Below, in pieces: positions 9,050-18,487 of a stretch of 59,516 nt of DNA. Source of the stretch: Pseudomonadales bacterium (GTDB lineage: Bacteria > Pseudomonadota > Gammaproteobacteria > Pseudomonadales > UBA5518); contig JAJVIG010000012.1 of NCBI GenBank assembly GCA_022072145.1, positions 93,129 through 152,644 on the forward strand, read 5' to 3'. Position 1 is the first letter of the stretch; the number at the start of each line of letters is the position of its first letter. The notes beneath the pieces were generated by a model. It had not been told where the DNA came from, searched no databases, and worked only from the letters and a program-made list of their open reading frames with translations. A program made the translations under genes and the position numbers.

Positions 9050-10411
9050 ATGGAAAACGGCAGCGGCGCACGGCGCGTCTACAGCGTATCGGAACTCAAC
9101 CGCCACAGCCGCGAGCTGCTGGAGACGGCCTTCCCGTCGGTGTGGGTCGAAGGCGAGATCTCGAACTTCTCGGCGCCGAGTTCGGGCCACTGGTACTTCA
9201 CGCTGAAGGACGAGCAGGGACAGCTGCGCTGCGCGATGTTCCGCAACCGCAACGCACGCACCCGGCTGCGCCCGCGCCACGGCGAGCGCCTGCTGGTGCG
9301 CGGCACGGTGAGCCTCTACACGGCGCGCGGCGAGTACCAGATGATCGTCGAGGAGATCGAGGCTGCCGGCGCCGGCGCGCTGCAGCGCGCACTCGAGGCG
9401 TTGCGCGAACGGCTGGCCGCCGAGGGCCTGTTCGCGCCCGCGCACAAGCGCGCGCTGCCGCGCTTTCCGCAGCATCTCGGCGTGGTCACCTCGGCGACCG
9501 GCGCCGCGCTGCACGACATCCTCACCGTGCTGCGCCGGCGCTATCCGTCGCTGGTGGTCAGCGTGTTCCCGGTCGCGGTGCAGGGTGAGGGGGCCGCGGC
9601 GCAGATCGCCGCGGCGATCGCGAGCGCGAACCGCTGGGCGGCCACGCTGGACCCGCCACTCGACGTGCTGATCGTCGGTCGCGGCGGCGGATCGCTGGAG
9701 GACCTGTGGGCATTCAACGAGGAAATCGTGGCGCGCGCGATCCACGCGAGCACGCTGCCGGTGATCAGTGCGGTGGGCCACGAGACCGACTTCACGATCG
9801 CCGACCTGGTGGCAGACGTGCGCGCGCCCACCCCCTCGGCCGCGGCCGAACTGCTGGCGCCGGACCGCACGCAGCTGCTGCGCGCGCTGGCCGCGACGCG
9901 CCAGCGCCTGCTGCAGCTCGCACGTCGCGAACTCGACGCGCGCACGCAGCGCCTGGACTGGCTCGCGCGGCGCCTGCGCCATCCGGGCGCCCGGCTGCGC
10001 GACCAGGCGCAACGTCTCGATGACCTGGAGCTGCGGCTGCGCGCGGCGATCACCCGTCGCCTGACGCACACCCAGGCCCGGCTCGCCCACGCGCAGGGCA
10101 CGCTTGCCGCGCACTCGCCCGAGAGGCGCCTCGACGCGCGCCACCGCGAACTGGGGCAACTCGGCAAGCGCCTCGCGAGCTCGATGCGCCATCTGCTCGC
10201 GGCCCGCGAGGCACGCTTCGCGAATCTGGCGCACGTGCTCGGCTCGGTCAGTCCGCTCGCCACGCTCGCGCGCGGCTATGCGATCGTCAGCGACACCGCG
10301 GGCCATGTGCTGCGCGATGCGCACGAGGTCACGCCGGGGCAGCGCGTGCGTGCGCGCATCGCGCACGCCTCGCTCGAGTGCACGGTCGACGCCGTGCAGG
10401 AGTCCGTCTAG
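9050..10411 (+). CDS. xseA: Exodeoxyribonuclease VII large subunit
   Basis: 453 residues. XseA with XseB forms exonuclease VII, which degrades single-stranded DNA in both directions and takes part in mismatch repair and damage tolerance. The N-terminal OB-fold (VWVEGEISNFSAPSSGHWYFTLKD near residues 30-52) binds DNA. The central catalytic domain has GVVTSATGAALHDI and the VLIVGRGGGSLEDLW segment; SAVGHETDFTIADLVADVRAPTPSAAAE is strongly conserved. A long coiled coil follows, and the C-terminal SPLATLARGYAI repeat-like motif is present. ATG 9050 is the family start. It is convergent with comEC and overlaps it by 4 bp. The xseB partner is not in the window. Confidence 0.96.
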   Translation: MENGSGARRVYSVSELNRHSRELLETAFPSVWVEGEISNFSAPSSGHWYFTLKDEQGQLRCAMFRNRNARTRLRPRHGERLLVRGTVSLYTARGEYQMIVEEIEAAGAGALQRALEALRERLAAEGLFAPAHKRALPRFPQHLGVVTSATGAALHDILTVLRRRYPSLVVSVFPVAVQGEGAAAQIAAAIASANRWAATLDPPLDVLIVGRGGGSLEDLWAFNEEIVARAIHASTLPVISAVGHETDFTIADLVADVRAPTPSAAAELLAPDRTQLLRALAATRQRLLQLARRELDARTQRLDWLARRLRHPGARLRDQAQRLDDLELRLRAAITRRLTHTQARLAHAQGTLAAHSPERRLDARHRELGQLGKRLASSMRHLLAAREARFANLAHVLGSVSPLATLARGYAIVSDTAGHVLRDAHEVTPGQRVRARIAHASLECTVDAVQESV

Positions 10412-12771
10412 CCCCCCTCGGCACCACCGACCGCGCCGGCGCAGGCACGCTCCGCCACGGCGTCCGCGGTGAACCAGTAGCGGCGATGCGCGATGCGCCA
10501 GCATTGCGGCCGGGCCAGCGTGCCGTCCTGCTCGATGCGAAGCCGCACGGCGCCGTGGCGCGCGGTCTCGAGCACGCGGGCGCCCACGCCGTGGTAGCGC
10601 GCGACGACCTCCGGGTGCGGGTGTCCGAAGCGGTTGCGATGCCCCGCCGACACCAGCGCGATCGCCGGCGCCACCGCCGCGACCATCGGCGCGCCCGAGG
10701 AGCTGCGACTGCCGTGGTGCGGCACCAGCAGTACGTCGGCGCCCAGCAGCGCGGCTTCGCCCGCACGCAGCAGCGCCTCCGCGCGCTCCTCGATGTCGCC
10801 GGCGAGCAGCAGCACGCGCCCCGCCACCGCGATGCGCAGCACGCAGGAGCCGTCGTTGTCGCTCGCCGCGAAGCCCGGCGGAGGGTGCAGCAGCCGAAAT
10901 TCGACCCCGTCCCAGGTCCACGTTTCACCGCGCAGGCAGGGACGCGCCGCCACCGCTCCCGGCAGTGCCGTGCCGATCACCTCGCGCACCGGCAGCGCCG
11001 CCAGCAATCCCGGCGCGCCGCCGGCATGGTCGGCGTCGGCGTGGCTCAGCACCAGGCGGTCGAGCTCCCGCACACCGTCGGCCCGCAGCGCGGTGGCGAC
11101 GATCGCACGCCCGGCGTCGAAGCGTTCGCTGTAACGCGGACCGGCGTCGTAGACCAGAGCGTGCGTGGCGGTGCGCACGATCACCGCCGTGCCCTGCCCC
11201 ACGTCGAGCAGCGTGACCTCCAGCGCCGGCCGCGCCTCGCGCACCGGCACCAGCAGAGGCAGCAGCAGCACCGCACCGGCCAGACGCCCAGGGAAGCCGC
11301 GCGGCAACAGCAGCCACACGGTCCCCAACACCGCACAGGCGAAACGCCAGGCATCGCGCCCGGGCGGCGGCAGCGACCACGCCGGAGCGAGCTGTGCCGC
11401 GTGGCGCAACAGGCCATCGAGCGCCCCGAGTCCGAGCAGCGCCACGCGCAGCGGCAACCAGGCCAGCGCGTCGCCGGCGGCAAGCAGCAGGCACCCCGCG
11501 AGCGCGCTCGGCACGATCAGCAGATCGGTGAGAGGAATCGCCAGTGCGTTCACGAACGGCGCGAGCGGCGCCTGTGACTGTCCGATCGCCGCCAGAGGAC
11601 CGAGCAGCGCGATCGCCACCACGATCTGCGGCTGCCACAGCAACGCGAGCCGCGACGGTGCGGCGACCCGCCCCGCGTAGACCAGCAGCAGCGCGCCGAC
11701 GGTGATGAAGCTGAGCCAGAAGCCGCTCTGCAGCGCGGCCAGCGGTTGCGCGACGAGCACCGCGAGCAGCGCGCTCGCCCACGCCAGCCACGGTTGCAGC
11801 GTGCGTTCGCGCAGCACGTACAGGAACGCGACCGTGACCATCAGCAGCGCGCGCTGCACCGACACCCCCATGCCCGCGAGGACCGCGTAGGCGAGCGTCG
11901 CCGGCAGCGCGGCCAGCACGCCCCAGCTGCGCACGGGCAGCCACAGGAGCGCGCGCGGGATCCGACGCACCACCGCACCCGTCGCACCGATCACCAGCAG
12001 CGCGACCAGCGTGATGTGCATCCCGCTGATCACCATCAGATGCGTGGTGCCGGTGCGCGCGAACAGCTCCCAGTCGGCCGGCGTGAACCGCGAGGCATCG
12101 CCGAGCGTGACCGCGAGCAACCGCCCGAGTTGCGGATCGTCGTCGAAGCGCTGCTCCAGCCGGGCACGCAGGCCATGGCGCCAGCGGTCGAAGGGCGCAC
12201 CGCAACCGCTCGCGGCGAGCCTCGCGTGCCGGGCCTTGGCGACCGCGTGACCGGTGGCGTCGATACCCTGCCCGAGCAGCCACGCCTGGTAGTCGAATCC
12301 GCCCGGGTTCACGAAGCCGCGCGGCGCGCGCAGACGCAGCCGCATCGACCACGTCTCGCCGGGAACGAAGTCGCCGGGACCGTACCAGCTGAACTCGATA
12401 CGGCGTCCCTGCCAGCGCGCCAGCGGGCCGCGCGCCTGCGGCAGCGGATCGAGGATGTACGCGCGCAGGCGCCATTGCTCGCCGCGCGCATCGCCGCGCC
12501 GCTGCGGTAGCCCCTCGATGCACAGGCGCACCGTCACATCGCTTGCTTCGAGTTCGGTCGGCAGCGCACGCGCCAGCGACTCGTGGCCGCGCAGGCACCC
12601 CCACAGCAGGCCGAGCACGAAACATCCGCCCAGGCGCAGCCAGCGCGCCGGCAGGCAGCACAAGGCGACGCCGACGGCGAGCAGCAGCATGAGGACCGGT
12701 ACACCGGGCAGCGCGGGCAACCGACTTGCCACGACGATACCGGCCGCGCCGGCAAGCATCCCTGCGATCAT
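10408..12771 (-). CDS. comEC: DNA internalization-related competence protein ComEC/Rec2
   Basis: 787 residues in the inner membrane. ComEC forms the channel through which single-stranded DNA enters during natural transformation. An N-terminal DUF4131 region with hydrophobic helices leads into an OB-like part, then the Competence domain with many transmembrane segments (TTHLMVISGMHITLVALL near 245). The C-terminal ~250 residues are a metallo-beta-lactamase-like domain with LSHADADHAGG and LVPHHGSRSS, consistent with nuclease activity on the non-transported strand. The gene is full length with no frameshift. In Pseudomonas comEC also neighbours a DUF2062 gene and lolCDE. The upstream gap carries an array of REP hairpins. 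Confidence 0.94.
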   Translation of the reverse strand: MIAGMLAGAAGIVVASRLPALPGVPVLMLLLAVGVALCCLPARWLRLGGCFVLGLLWGCLRGHESLARALPTELEASDVTVRLCIEGLPQRRGDARGEQWRLRAYILDPLPQARGPLARWQGRRIEFSWYGPGDFVPGETWSMRLRLRAPRGFVNPGGFDYQAWLLGQGIDATGHAVAKARHARLAASGCGAPFDRWRHGLRARLEQRFDDDPQLGRLLAVTLGDASRFTPADWELFARTGTTHLMVISGMHITLVALLVIGATGAVVRRIPRALLWLPVRSWGVLAALPATLAYAVLAGMGVSVQRALLMVTVAFLYVLRERTLQPWLAWASALLAVLVAQPLAALQSGFWLSFITVGALLLVYAGRVAAPSRLALLWQPQIVVAIALLGPLAAIGQSQAPLAPFVNALAIPLTDLLIVPSALAGCLLLAAGDALAWLPLRVALLGLGALDGLLRHAAQLAPAWSLPPPGRDAWRFACAVLGTVWLLLPRGFPGRLAGAVLLLPLLVPVREARPALEVTLLDVGQGTAVIVRTATHALVYDAGPRYSERFDAGRAIVATALRADGVRELDRLVLSHADADHAGGAPGLLAALPVREVIGTALPGAVAARPCLRGETWTWDGVEFRLLHPPPGFAASDNDGSCVLRIAVAGRVLLLAGDIEERAEALLRAGEAALLGADVLLVPHHGSRSSSGAPMVAAVAPAIALVSAGHRNRFGHPHPEVVARYHGVGARVLETARHGAVRLRIEQDGTLARPQCWRIAHRRYWFTADAVAERACAGAVGGAEGG

Positions 12772-13206
12772 GCGAGACTCTCCATTCCATCGAAGAGCCG
12801 GTCGGAAGACGACCGTGGCGGCAGACTATACCGCAGCGAAGCCTCACGCGGGTCGGGCTTCTGGCCCATCCTCTGTCTGCACGCCCGCGCGGCGCCCGGA
12901 CACGGTCCGCGCAGGTTCGGCCTGTGACCGACCATGCCCGCGCAGGTTCGGCCTGCGGCCGGACATGTCCGCCTAGGTTCGGCCTGCGGCCGGACATGTC
13001 CGTGATAGGTTCGGCCTGCGGCCGAACGAATGTCCGGGCGCAGCCCGGACCTACATCCCATCCGGTCGGAAGATCGCACCGGGGAGCGTACGCCGTTCGC
13101 ACCATCGAACGATGTGCGATGATGGGCACCGTGCCCGGTCGTGGACCGGGCCCCCCGGCCGGGGCCAACCCCGGCCGCCGCCAGCAAGAACCGTTGTCGA
13201 GCACCG
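12772..13206. other. 435-bp divergent gap between comEC and the first DUF2062 gene
   Basis: No gene is seen. The middle (12913-13054) is a REP array. 12798-12812 holds a short inverted repeat (GGTCG-GAAGA-CGACC) close to the comEC start. The 13055-13206 side is GC-rich with no convincing promoter. A region of imperfect repeats around ATCGAACGATGTGCGATGATG (13101-13121) precedes the DUF2062 gene. Confidence 0.5.
12913..13054. repeat. REP array: four tandem REP units at ~31-bp spacing plus a closing inverted REP
   Basis: Units begin with AGGTTCGGCC at 12913, 12944, 12975 and 13007. Each carries the stem TTCGGCC-TG(C/T)-GGCCG(A/G)A or a decayed form, followed by ACATGTCCG linkers. The array closes with a type-1 REP on the minus strand (GTCCGGGC-GCA-GCCCGGAC then CTAC, ending 13054). 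The first unit is the most degenerate (TGTGACCGACC). It lies in the divergent gap, where hairpins could affect the 5' regions of either gene. Confidence 0.8.
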
Positions 13207-13749
13207 ATGCCGCGCCGCACCATCCGTCGCCTGTTGCCGAAGCCCCACGCGATCCGCGAGCACCGCGCGCTGCGCGCGGTCGCCGCGCGACTGCACGACC
13301 CGAACCTGTGGCACCTGAACCGCCACTCGGTGTCGGTGGCAGCGTTCATAGGCGTGTTCACCGCGCTGCTGCCGATCCCGCTGCAGATGCTGGTCGCGGC
13401 GCTCGCCTCGCTGTGGGCGCGCTGCAACATCACCATCGCGGTGGTGCTGGTCTGGATCACCAATCCGCTGACGATGCCGCCGATCTTCTACCTGACGTAC
13501 CGGGTGGGAACCTGGTTGCTGGGGGTGCCGGCAAGTGTCCCGGAATTCGAGCTGAGCGCCACCTGGATCCGCGCCAGCCTGGGCGAGATCTGGCTGCCGT
13601 TGCTGGTCGGCAGCCTGGTGAGCGCGCTGGTCTGCGCCACGCTGGCGTGGGCGACGATGCGCGTGCTGTGGCGTCTCGGGGTACAGCTGAAGTGGCGGGC
13701 AAGGCTGCGTGCCCGTCGCGAGCCGCGCTCCCCGCACGGACCCGGCTGA
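13207..13749 (+). CDS. DUF2062 domain membrane protein (first of a tandem pair)
   Basis: 180 residues. DUF2062 proteins are small inner-membrane proteins of unknown function. This one has basic N- and C-termini and two or three hydrophobic segments (SVAAFIGVFTALLPIPLQM, IAVVLVWITNPLTMPPIFYL, WLPLLVGSLVSALVCATLAW). The NPLTMPPIFY motif is the family signature. ATG 13207 gives the usual start (PRRTIRRLLP). A paralogue follows after 6 bp. The family is regularly found beside comEC and lolCDE in Pseudomonas-like genomes, as here. A role in the envelope is inferred from location only. Confidence 0.88.
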   Translation: MPRRTIRRLLPKPHAIREHRALRAVAARLHDPNLWHLNRHSVSVAAFIGVFTALLPIPLQMLVAALASLWARCNITIAVVLVWITNPLTMPPIFYLTYRVGTWLLGVPASVPEFELSATWIRASLGEIWLPLLVGSLVSALVCATLAWATMRVLWRLGVQLKWRARLRARREPRSPHGPG

Positions 13750-13755
13750 GATCCC

Positions 13756-14277
13756 ATGCCCCGCCGCACCCTGCGTCGATTCCTGCCGCACCCGCAGGAT
13801 CTGCTCGCCCGACGCTCGCTACGCCCGCTTGCGAAGCTCCTTCACGATCCGAACCTGTTCCACCTGGGCCGCCGCCCGGTCGCGCTGGCGATCGCCGTGG
13901 GCGTGTTCGTCGGCCTGCAGCCCGTGCCGATGCACATGCTGATCGCGGCGGTCGCGGCGTTGCGCCTGCGCTGCAACCTCACGCTCGCGGTGCTGTCGGT
14001 GTGGGTGTCCAACCCGCTGACGCTGCCGCCGATCCTGTATTTCGAGTACCTGGCGGGCGCCAGGTTGCTCGGAATGCCGGCCCCCGCTGCAGTGACGCAG
14101 TTCGACACCGATGCCCTGCGCGCGGGGCTGTCAGCGATCTGGCAACCGCTGCTGCTCGGCAGTATCAGCAGCGGCCTCGTGCTGGGCGCGGCGTGCTGGG
14201 TGGCAACCCGCGTCGCGTGGCGCGTCGCGGTACAGATCAAATGGCGGGCACGCAGGCACCGCCGCGCTCACTCGTAG
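13756..14277 (+). CDS. DUF2062 domain membrane protein (second of a tandem pair)
   Basis: 173 residues and clearly a paralogue of the preceding gene: the starts (PRRTLRRFLPHPQ), LHDPNLFHL, the hydrophobic VALAIAVGVFVGLQPVPMHM and the NPLTLPPILYF signature align along the full length. It lies 6 bp downstream and so is co-transcribed. The two have diverged well beyond a recent duplication. Its 3' end overlaps the convergent lolE gene by 10 bp. Function unknown. Confidence 0.87.
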   Translation: MPRRTLRRFLPHPQDLLARRSLRPLAKLLHDPNLFHLGRRPVALAIAVGVFVGLQPVPMHMLIAAVAALRLRCNLTLAVLSVWVSNPLTLPPILYFEYLAGARLLGMPAPAAVTQFDTDALRAGLSAIWQPLLLGSISSGLVLGAACWVATRVAWRVAVQIKWRARRHRRAHS

Positions 14278-15512
14278 CGCAGCACCTCGGCGGGCTGCAT
14301 GCGCGCGGCGCGCCACGACGGGTACAGCGTCGCGACGAAACTCATCGCCAGCGCCACCGCGCAGACCTGCGCCACGTCGAGCCAGGCGAGCGCCGAGGGC
14401 AGATAGCTCACCGGGTAGACCTCGGCCTTCAGGAACTGCACGCCGAGCACGCGCTCGAGCAGCGCCACCGCGTCGGTGACCCCCAGCGACAGCAGCACGC
14501 CGGCCACGCCACCGGCCGCCGCGCCGGCCAGGCCGATCAGCGTGCCCTGCACCACGAACACCGCCATGATCGCGCCCGGGCTCGCGCCGAGGGTGCGCAG
14601 GATCGCGATATCACCTTCCTTGTCCTTCACGATCAGGAACAGCGTGGACACCACGTTGAACACCGCCACCGCGATGATCAGGAACAGCAGGATGCCGACC
14701 ATGTTGCGTGACAGCCGGATCGCCTCGTAGAGATTGCCGTGGGTGCGCGTCCAGTCGAGCGCGTGCACCTCGATGCCCAGCCCCTGCACGACCTCGCGCT
14801 GCACACGCGGCGCCGCGAACAGGTCGCGCACCTGGAAGCGCACGCCCTGCACGGCAGCGGGATCGCCACGCAGGCGCATCGCGGTGCGCAGACCGGTCAG
14901 CGCCAGCGTGTTGTCGACCTCGGTGCCGGTGCGATAGATGCCGGCCAGCCGCACGCGCGTCGCGCGCGGCAGCACCTGGCCCTGCGCGTTGGCGTCCGGC
15001 ACCAGCAGCAGCAACCCGTCTCCTGCCCCGACGCCGAGCCGCCGCGCCAGCGACTCGCTGAGGATCAGCTGGTCCGCGTCGGCGTCCAGCGCCTCCAGCG
15101 AGCCCGCCTGCAGGTAGGAACCGATCGCGGAAATCCGCGCCTCGGCGGCCGGGTCCGCTCCGTGCAGCAGCACCGGCACCACGCGCCCGCGGTACATCAG
15201 CAGACCTTGCAGATCGACGTACGGGGCCGCCGCGAGCACCTCCGGATGCGCCTCGATCGCCGCGGCCAGCGCTTGCCAGTCGCCGACCGGCGTCAACGGC
15301 TGCAGCGAGACGTGCGGCACCAGCGACAGGATGCGTTCGCGCAGCTCGCGGTCGAAACCGTTCATGACCGAGAGGACCACGATCAGCAGCGCCACCCCGA
15401 GCACCAGCCCGAGCATCGAGACGCGGGAAATGAACGCGACCAGCGCGCCGCGGTGCGAACTGCCCGCGTAGCGCAGCCCCACCCGCAACGCGAAGCGCCA
15501 GGCGACCCGCAC
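14268..15512 (-). CDS. lolE: Lipoprotein-releasing ABC transporter permease (LolE position)
   Basis: 414 residues. Together with the other permease and LolD this inner-membrane complex extracts outer-membrane lipoproteins from the inner membrane and hands them to LolA. It shows one N-terminal transmembrane helix, a large periplasmic domain (the ...[19 protein letters not shown] region after helix 1), and three C-terminal helices (FntX/MacB-like FtsX domain, with ILRTLGASPGAIMAVFVVQG). It is third in the order permease-ATPase-permease, matching E. coli lolCDE, and begins 1 bp from the end of lolD. LolC and LolE are hard to tell apart by eye; the name rests on order. Confidence 0.9.
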   Translation of the reverse strand: MRVAWRFALRVGLRYAGSSHRGALVAFISRVSMLGLVLGVALLIVVLSVMNGFDRELRERILSLVPHVSLQPLTPVGDWQALAAAIEAHPEVLAAAPYVDLQGLLMYRGRVVPVLLHGADPAAEARISAIGSYLQAGSLEALDADADQLILSESLARRLGVGAGDGLLLLVPDANAQGQVLPRATRVRLAGIYRTGTEVDNTLALTGLRTAMRLRGDPAAVQGVRFQVRDLFAAPRVQREVVQGLGIEVHALDWTRTHGNLYEAIRLSRNMVGILLFLIIAVAVFNVVSTLFLIVKDKEGDIAILRTLGASPGAIMAVFVVQGTLIGLAGAAAGGVAGVLLSLGVTDAVALLERVLGVQFLKAEVYPVSYLPSALAWLDVAQVCAVALAMSFVATLYPSWRAARMQPAEVLRYE

Positions 15513-16211
15513 TCAGCAGCCCTCGTGCAGCGCGCCACGCGCCAGCGTGAGCACGCGGTCCATGCGCGCGGCGAGCTGCGGATCGTGGGTGACGATCACG
15601 AAGCTGGTGCCCAGGTCACGGTTCAGTTGGTCCATCAGCGCGTGGATTTCCGCGGCGGTGACCTGGTCGAGGTTGCCGGTCGGCTCGTCCATCAGCACGC
15701 ACAGCGGGGCCGTGACCAGCGCGCGCGCGATCGCCACCCGCTGGCGTTCGCCGCCCGACAGTTCGCCCGGCTTGTGCTCGAGCCGCGCCGACAGCCCGAC
15801 GCGCCCGAGCAGCTCGCGCGCGAGCGCCGCCGCGCGGGCCGGCGCATCGCCGCGGATCAGCAGCGGCATCGCGACGTTCTCCAGCGCGTCGAACTCGCCC
15901 AGCAGGTGATGGAACTGGTAGACGAATCCGAGGGCGCGGTTGCGCAGCGTGCCGCGCTCGCGCTCGCTCAGTGCGCTGATGGCGCGACCGTCGACGCGCA
16001 CCTCGCCGGCGTCCGGCAGGTCGAGCCCGCCGAGCATGTTGAGCAGCGTGCTCTTCCCGGAACCCGACTGGCCCACGATCGCCACGCGCTCCCCACGCCG
16101 CACCAGCAACTCGACGCCATCGAGCACCCGCAGTTCGCGCGGGCCCTCACGATAGGACTTGCCGAGCCCGCGGCATTCGAGCACCGGCGGGCTGGCACCG
16201 GGATCATTCAT
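15513..16211 (-). CDS. lolD: Lipoprotein-releasing system ATP-binding protein LolD
   Basis: 232 residues. This ABC ATPase powers lipoprotein release by the LolC/E permeases. Walker A is G47-QSGSGKS-T55; the signature is [15 protein letters not shown]; Walker B is [11 protein letters not shown], all intact; the H-loop follows (VIVTHD). The start overlaps the end of the upstream permease gene by 8 bp and its stop abuts the next one, so the three subunits are tightly coupled. Confidence 0.95.
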   Translation of the reverse strand: MNDPGASPPVLECRGLGKSYREGPRELRVLDGVELLVRRGERVAIVGQSGSGKSTLLNMLGGLDLPDAGEVRVDGRAISALSERERGTLRNRALGFVYQFHHLLGEFDALENVAMPLLIRGDAPARAAALARELLGRVGLSARLEHKPGELSGGERQRVAIARALVTAPLCVLMDEPTGNLDQVTAAEIHALMDQLNRDLGTSFVIVTHDPQLAARMDRVLTLARGALHEGC

Positions 16212-17445
16212 AACGCAAGGCCTCCGCAGGTCCGATCCGCGCCGCGCGCCGCGCCGGATAGAGCGTGGCCAGCACGGCCAGGCACAGGCCGCACGCGACC
16301 ACGAGCACGATGTCCCCCGCGCGCACCTCGGAGGGGATGTGGCTGATGAAATAGATCGTCGGATCGAACAGGCGGAAGCCGAACAGGCGCTCGATGGCCG
16401 CCGCCAGCGCGCCGATGTGCTGCGCGAGCGGGATGCCGCCCAGCAGTCCCGCCGTCAGCCCGACCACGCCGATCACGCAACCCTGCACGGTGAACACCGC
16501 CATGATCTGTCCCGGCGAGGCGCCCATCGTGCGCAGCACCGCGATCGCACCGCGCTTCTCGGCCACGACCATGGTCAGGATCGAGACGATGTTGAACGCC
16601 GCGACCGCGACGATCACCAGCAGCAACAGCGTGACCATGCGTTTCTCCATACGGATGGCGCTGAACAGGCTGCCCTGCGAGACGCTCCAGTCCTGCGCCT
16701 CGAGCCCCGGACCGAGGCGCGCGGCAACACGCTCGCGCACCGCGGGGGCACGGTCCGGGTCGGCCAGCGCGAGGCGGATGCCCTGCACGCCGCCGCCGGT
16801 GCGGTAGAGCCGCGCCGCGTCGTCCAGGTGGATCAGCGCGGTGGTGGCGTCGACCTGCGCGCCGGCGGCGAAGACACCCACCACCTCGAAGCGTCGCATG
16901 CGCGGATACGCGCCGGCCGGCGTGACATTGAGCTCGGGCAGCAGCACGGTGACCGTGTCGCCGGTGCGCACGCCGAGCGAGCGCGCCAGCAGGTTGCCGA
17001 TCACGATCCCGAACCCCCCGCCATGCAGCGCGCCGAGTTCGCCCTCGACCATGTAGCGCCCGACCGGCGACACGGCGGCATCGTCCTCGGGCCTGATTCC
17101 GTTCAGCTCGACGCCACGCACCACGCCCGGCGTGCTGAGCATCGCCGTGCCCCCGATGAACGGCGCGGCACCGCTCACGTCGGGGTCGGCCTCCAGCGAA
17201 CGGGCCAGCCCTTTCCAGTCGCGGAGCGGCTGCGCGGCGTGCACCATCACGTGCGGCACCAGCGACAGGATGCGCGCGCGCAGTTCGCGGTCGAAACCGT
17301 TCATCACCGACAGCACCACCACCAGCGCCATCACGCCGAGCGCGAAGCCGCACAGCGCCACCGCCGAGACCACGGAAATGAAGCGCGTGCGGCGTCGTGC
17401 GCGTACGTAGCGCAGTCCGATGAAAAGCGGGAGGGGGCGGAACAT
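16204..17445 (-). CDS. lolC: Lipoprotein-releasing ABC transporter permease (LolC position)
   Basis: 413 residues from ATG 17445, which gives the family-typical beginning ([17 protein letters not shown]). The frame continues upstream to 17598 without supporting features. There is one N-terminal transmembrane helix, a periplasmic domain starting with [19 protein letters not shown] (shared with the partner permease), and a C-terminal FtsX domain ([20 protein letters not shown]). It is the first gene of the lolCDE operon. Its promoter should lie in the 124-bp divergent gap shared with the PilZ gene at 17570. Confidence 0.9.
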   Translation of the reverse strand: MFRPLPLFIGLRYVRARRRTRFISVVSAVALCGFALGVMALVVVLSVMNGFDRELRARILSLVPHVMVHAAQPLRDWKGLARSLEADPDVSGAAPFIGGTAMLSTPGVVRGVELNGIRPEDDAAVSPVGRYMVEGELGALHGGGFGIVIGNLLARSLGVRTGDTVTVLLPELNVTPAGAYPRMRRFEVVGVFAAGAQVDATTALIHLDDAARLYRTGGGVQGIRLALADPDRAPAVRERVAARLGPGLEAQDWSVSQGSLFSAIRMEKRMVTLLLLVIVAVAAFNIVSILTMVVAEKRGAIAVLRTMGASPGQIMAVFTVQGCVIGVVGLTAGLLGGIPLAQHIGALAAAIERLFGFRLFDPTIYFISHIPSEVRAGDIVLVVACGLCLAVLATLYPARRAARIGPAEALRYE

Positions 17446-17569
17446 CGCGGCATTTAAGCACAAACGGCCATGCCGCACAGCGCGCTGACCGCGCCGGGTT
17501 GGTCGTGCGCGGGCGGGACGCTTATACTCGGCGCATGGCCACCATCGAGCAAGGCCCGAGTCCGCCCGC

Positions 17570-18160
17570 ATGCGCCGCCCCACGACCAACCAGCGCAATT
17601 TCTACCGCGTCGATTGCCCGGTCCTGATGAGCCAGCGCACGGTCGGCGAACGGGTGCCGCGGGGTGTCACGGCGGACAGTCACTTCCCCGACAGTGAACA
17701 CTTCGGGCTGCTGCGTGAACTGCGCCGGCTGGACCACGAATCCAGCCACCTGCTGCATGCGATTGGGGAGAAGGACCGCAATGTCGAGGCCTACTTCGGA
17801 CACCTGAATCGCAAGGTCGATGTGCTGGCCCGCCACGTCGCATCGATGACGCCGGGGCTGGAGGACGACGGAGAACAGACGGTTTCGCTGAGCGAAGGGG
17901 GGATTTCGTTTCACCTGGACGAACCTCCGGCGCCCGGCACCGTGCTGGCGATCCGCCTGACGCTGCTGCCGAGCTGGATCGGGCTGGCGCTCTACGGCAC
18001 GGTGGTGGCTGCCGCCGCGGGGGAGCGCAACGTGTCGGTGCGTTTCGAGCACCTGCAGGACGCGGACCGCCAGATCCTGGCGCGCCACGTGATGCAGGTG
18101 CAGATGTCGCGGCAACGCCGCAGCCGCGGCCACCCCGCGGACAACCTGGACCGGGAGTGA
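17570..18160 (+). CDS. PilZ-domain protein (probable c-di-GMP receptor)
   Basis: 196 residues. The N-terminus carries RNFYRV, matching the (R/K)xxxR arm of PilZ domains, and residues ~103-110 carry SLSEGGIS, matching the (D/N)xSxxG arm. Between them is a helical insert (FGLLRELRRLDHESSHLL, then HLNRKVDVLARHV) that may be a coiled coil, placing the two motifs unusually far apart. This layout is known from PilZ proteins beside lolCDE in pseudomonads. It would bind cyclic di-GMP and relay the signal to an unknown partner. No membrane segment is seen. The next gene starts 5 bp downstream. Confidence 0.75.
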   Translation: MRRPTTNQRNFYRVDCPVLMSQRTVGERVPRGVTADSHFPDSEHFGLLRELRRLDHESSHLLHAIGEKDRNVEAYFGHLNRKVDVLARHVASMTPGLEDDGEQTVSLSEGGISFHLDEPPAPGTVLAIRLTLLPSWIGLALYGTVVAAAAGERNVSVRFEHLQDADRQILARHVMQVQMSRQRRSRGHPADNLDRE

Positions 18161-18165
18161 TCGGC

Positions 18166-18486
18166 ATGCGCAACAGGCTACGGATACTGGCTTTCGCATT
18201 CCTTGCGGCGGCCGCCGGCGCCACCCTCGCTGACGAACTGCGGATCCCGATCGGCAGCCAGGGACACGTCGATGCTTCCGGCCTGCCGGCACGCGGCATT
18301 TCGATGGAGCGCGTGCGCGCCGGCTGGGGCGAACCCGAAGTCGCCCTCGATCCGGTCGGCCAGCCGCCGATCACGCGCTGGGACTACCCCGACTTCTCCG
18401 TGTACTTCGAATACCGCCACGTGGTCCATGCGGTGGTGCGCCATCGCCGCGCGGACGCTCCCTCCACCTCGCCGATGGAACCCTGA
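18166..18486 (+). CDS. Small exported protein of unknown function
   Basis: 106 residues from ATG 18166, preceded by a GGGAG Shine-Dalgarno 8 bp upstream; a GTG at 18157 overlapping the PilZ stop is the alternative. Residues 1-22 look like a Sec signal peptide (RNRLRILAFAFLAAAAGATLA, cleavage before DE). The mature part is ~84 residues with a pattern ISMERVRAGWGEPE...PITRWDYPDFSVYFE, which resembles SmpA/OmlA-like small periplasmic domains that read 'V...G.P...W.Y..F.V.FE'. This is a resemblance, not an identification. It lies between a PilZ gene and a DAHP synthase gene and is 1 bp from the latter. Confidence 0.72.
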   Translation: MRNRLRILAFAFLAAAAGATLADELRIPIGSQGHVDASGLPARGISMERVRAGWGEPEVALDPVGQPPITRWDYPDFSVYFEYRHVVHAVVRHRRADAPSTSPMEP

Positions 18487-18487
18487 G

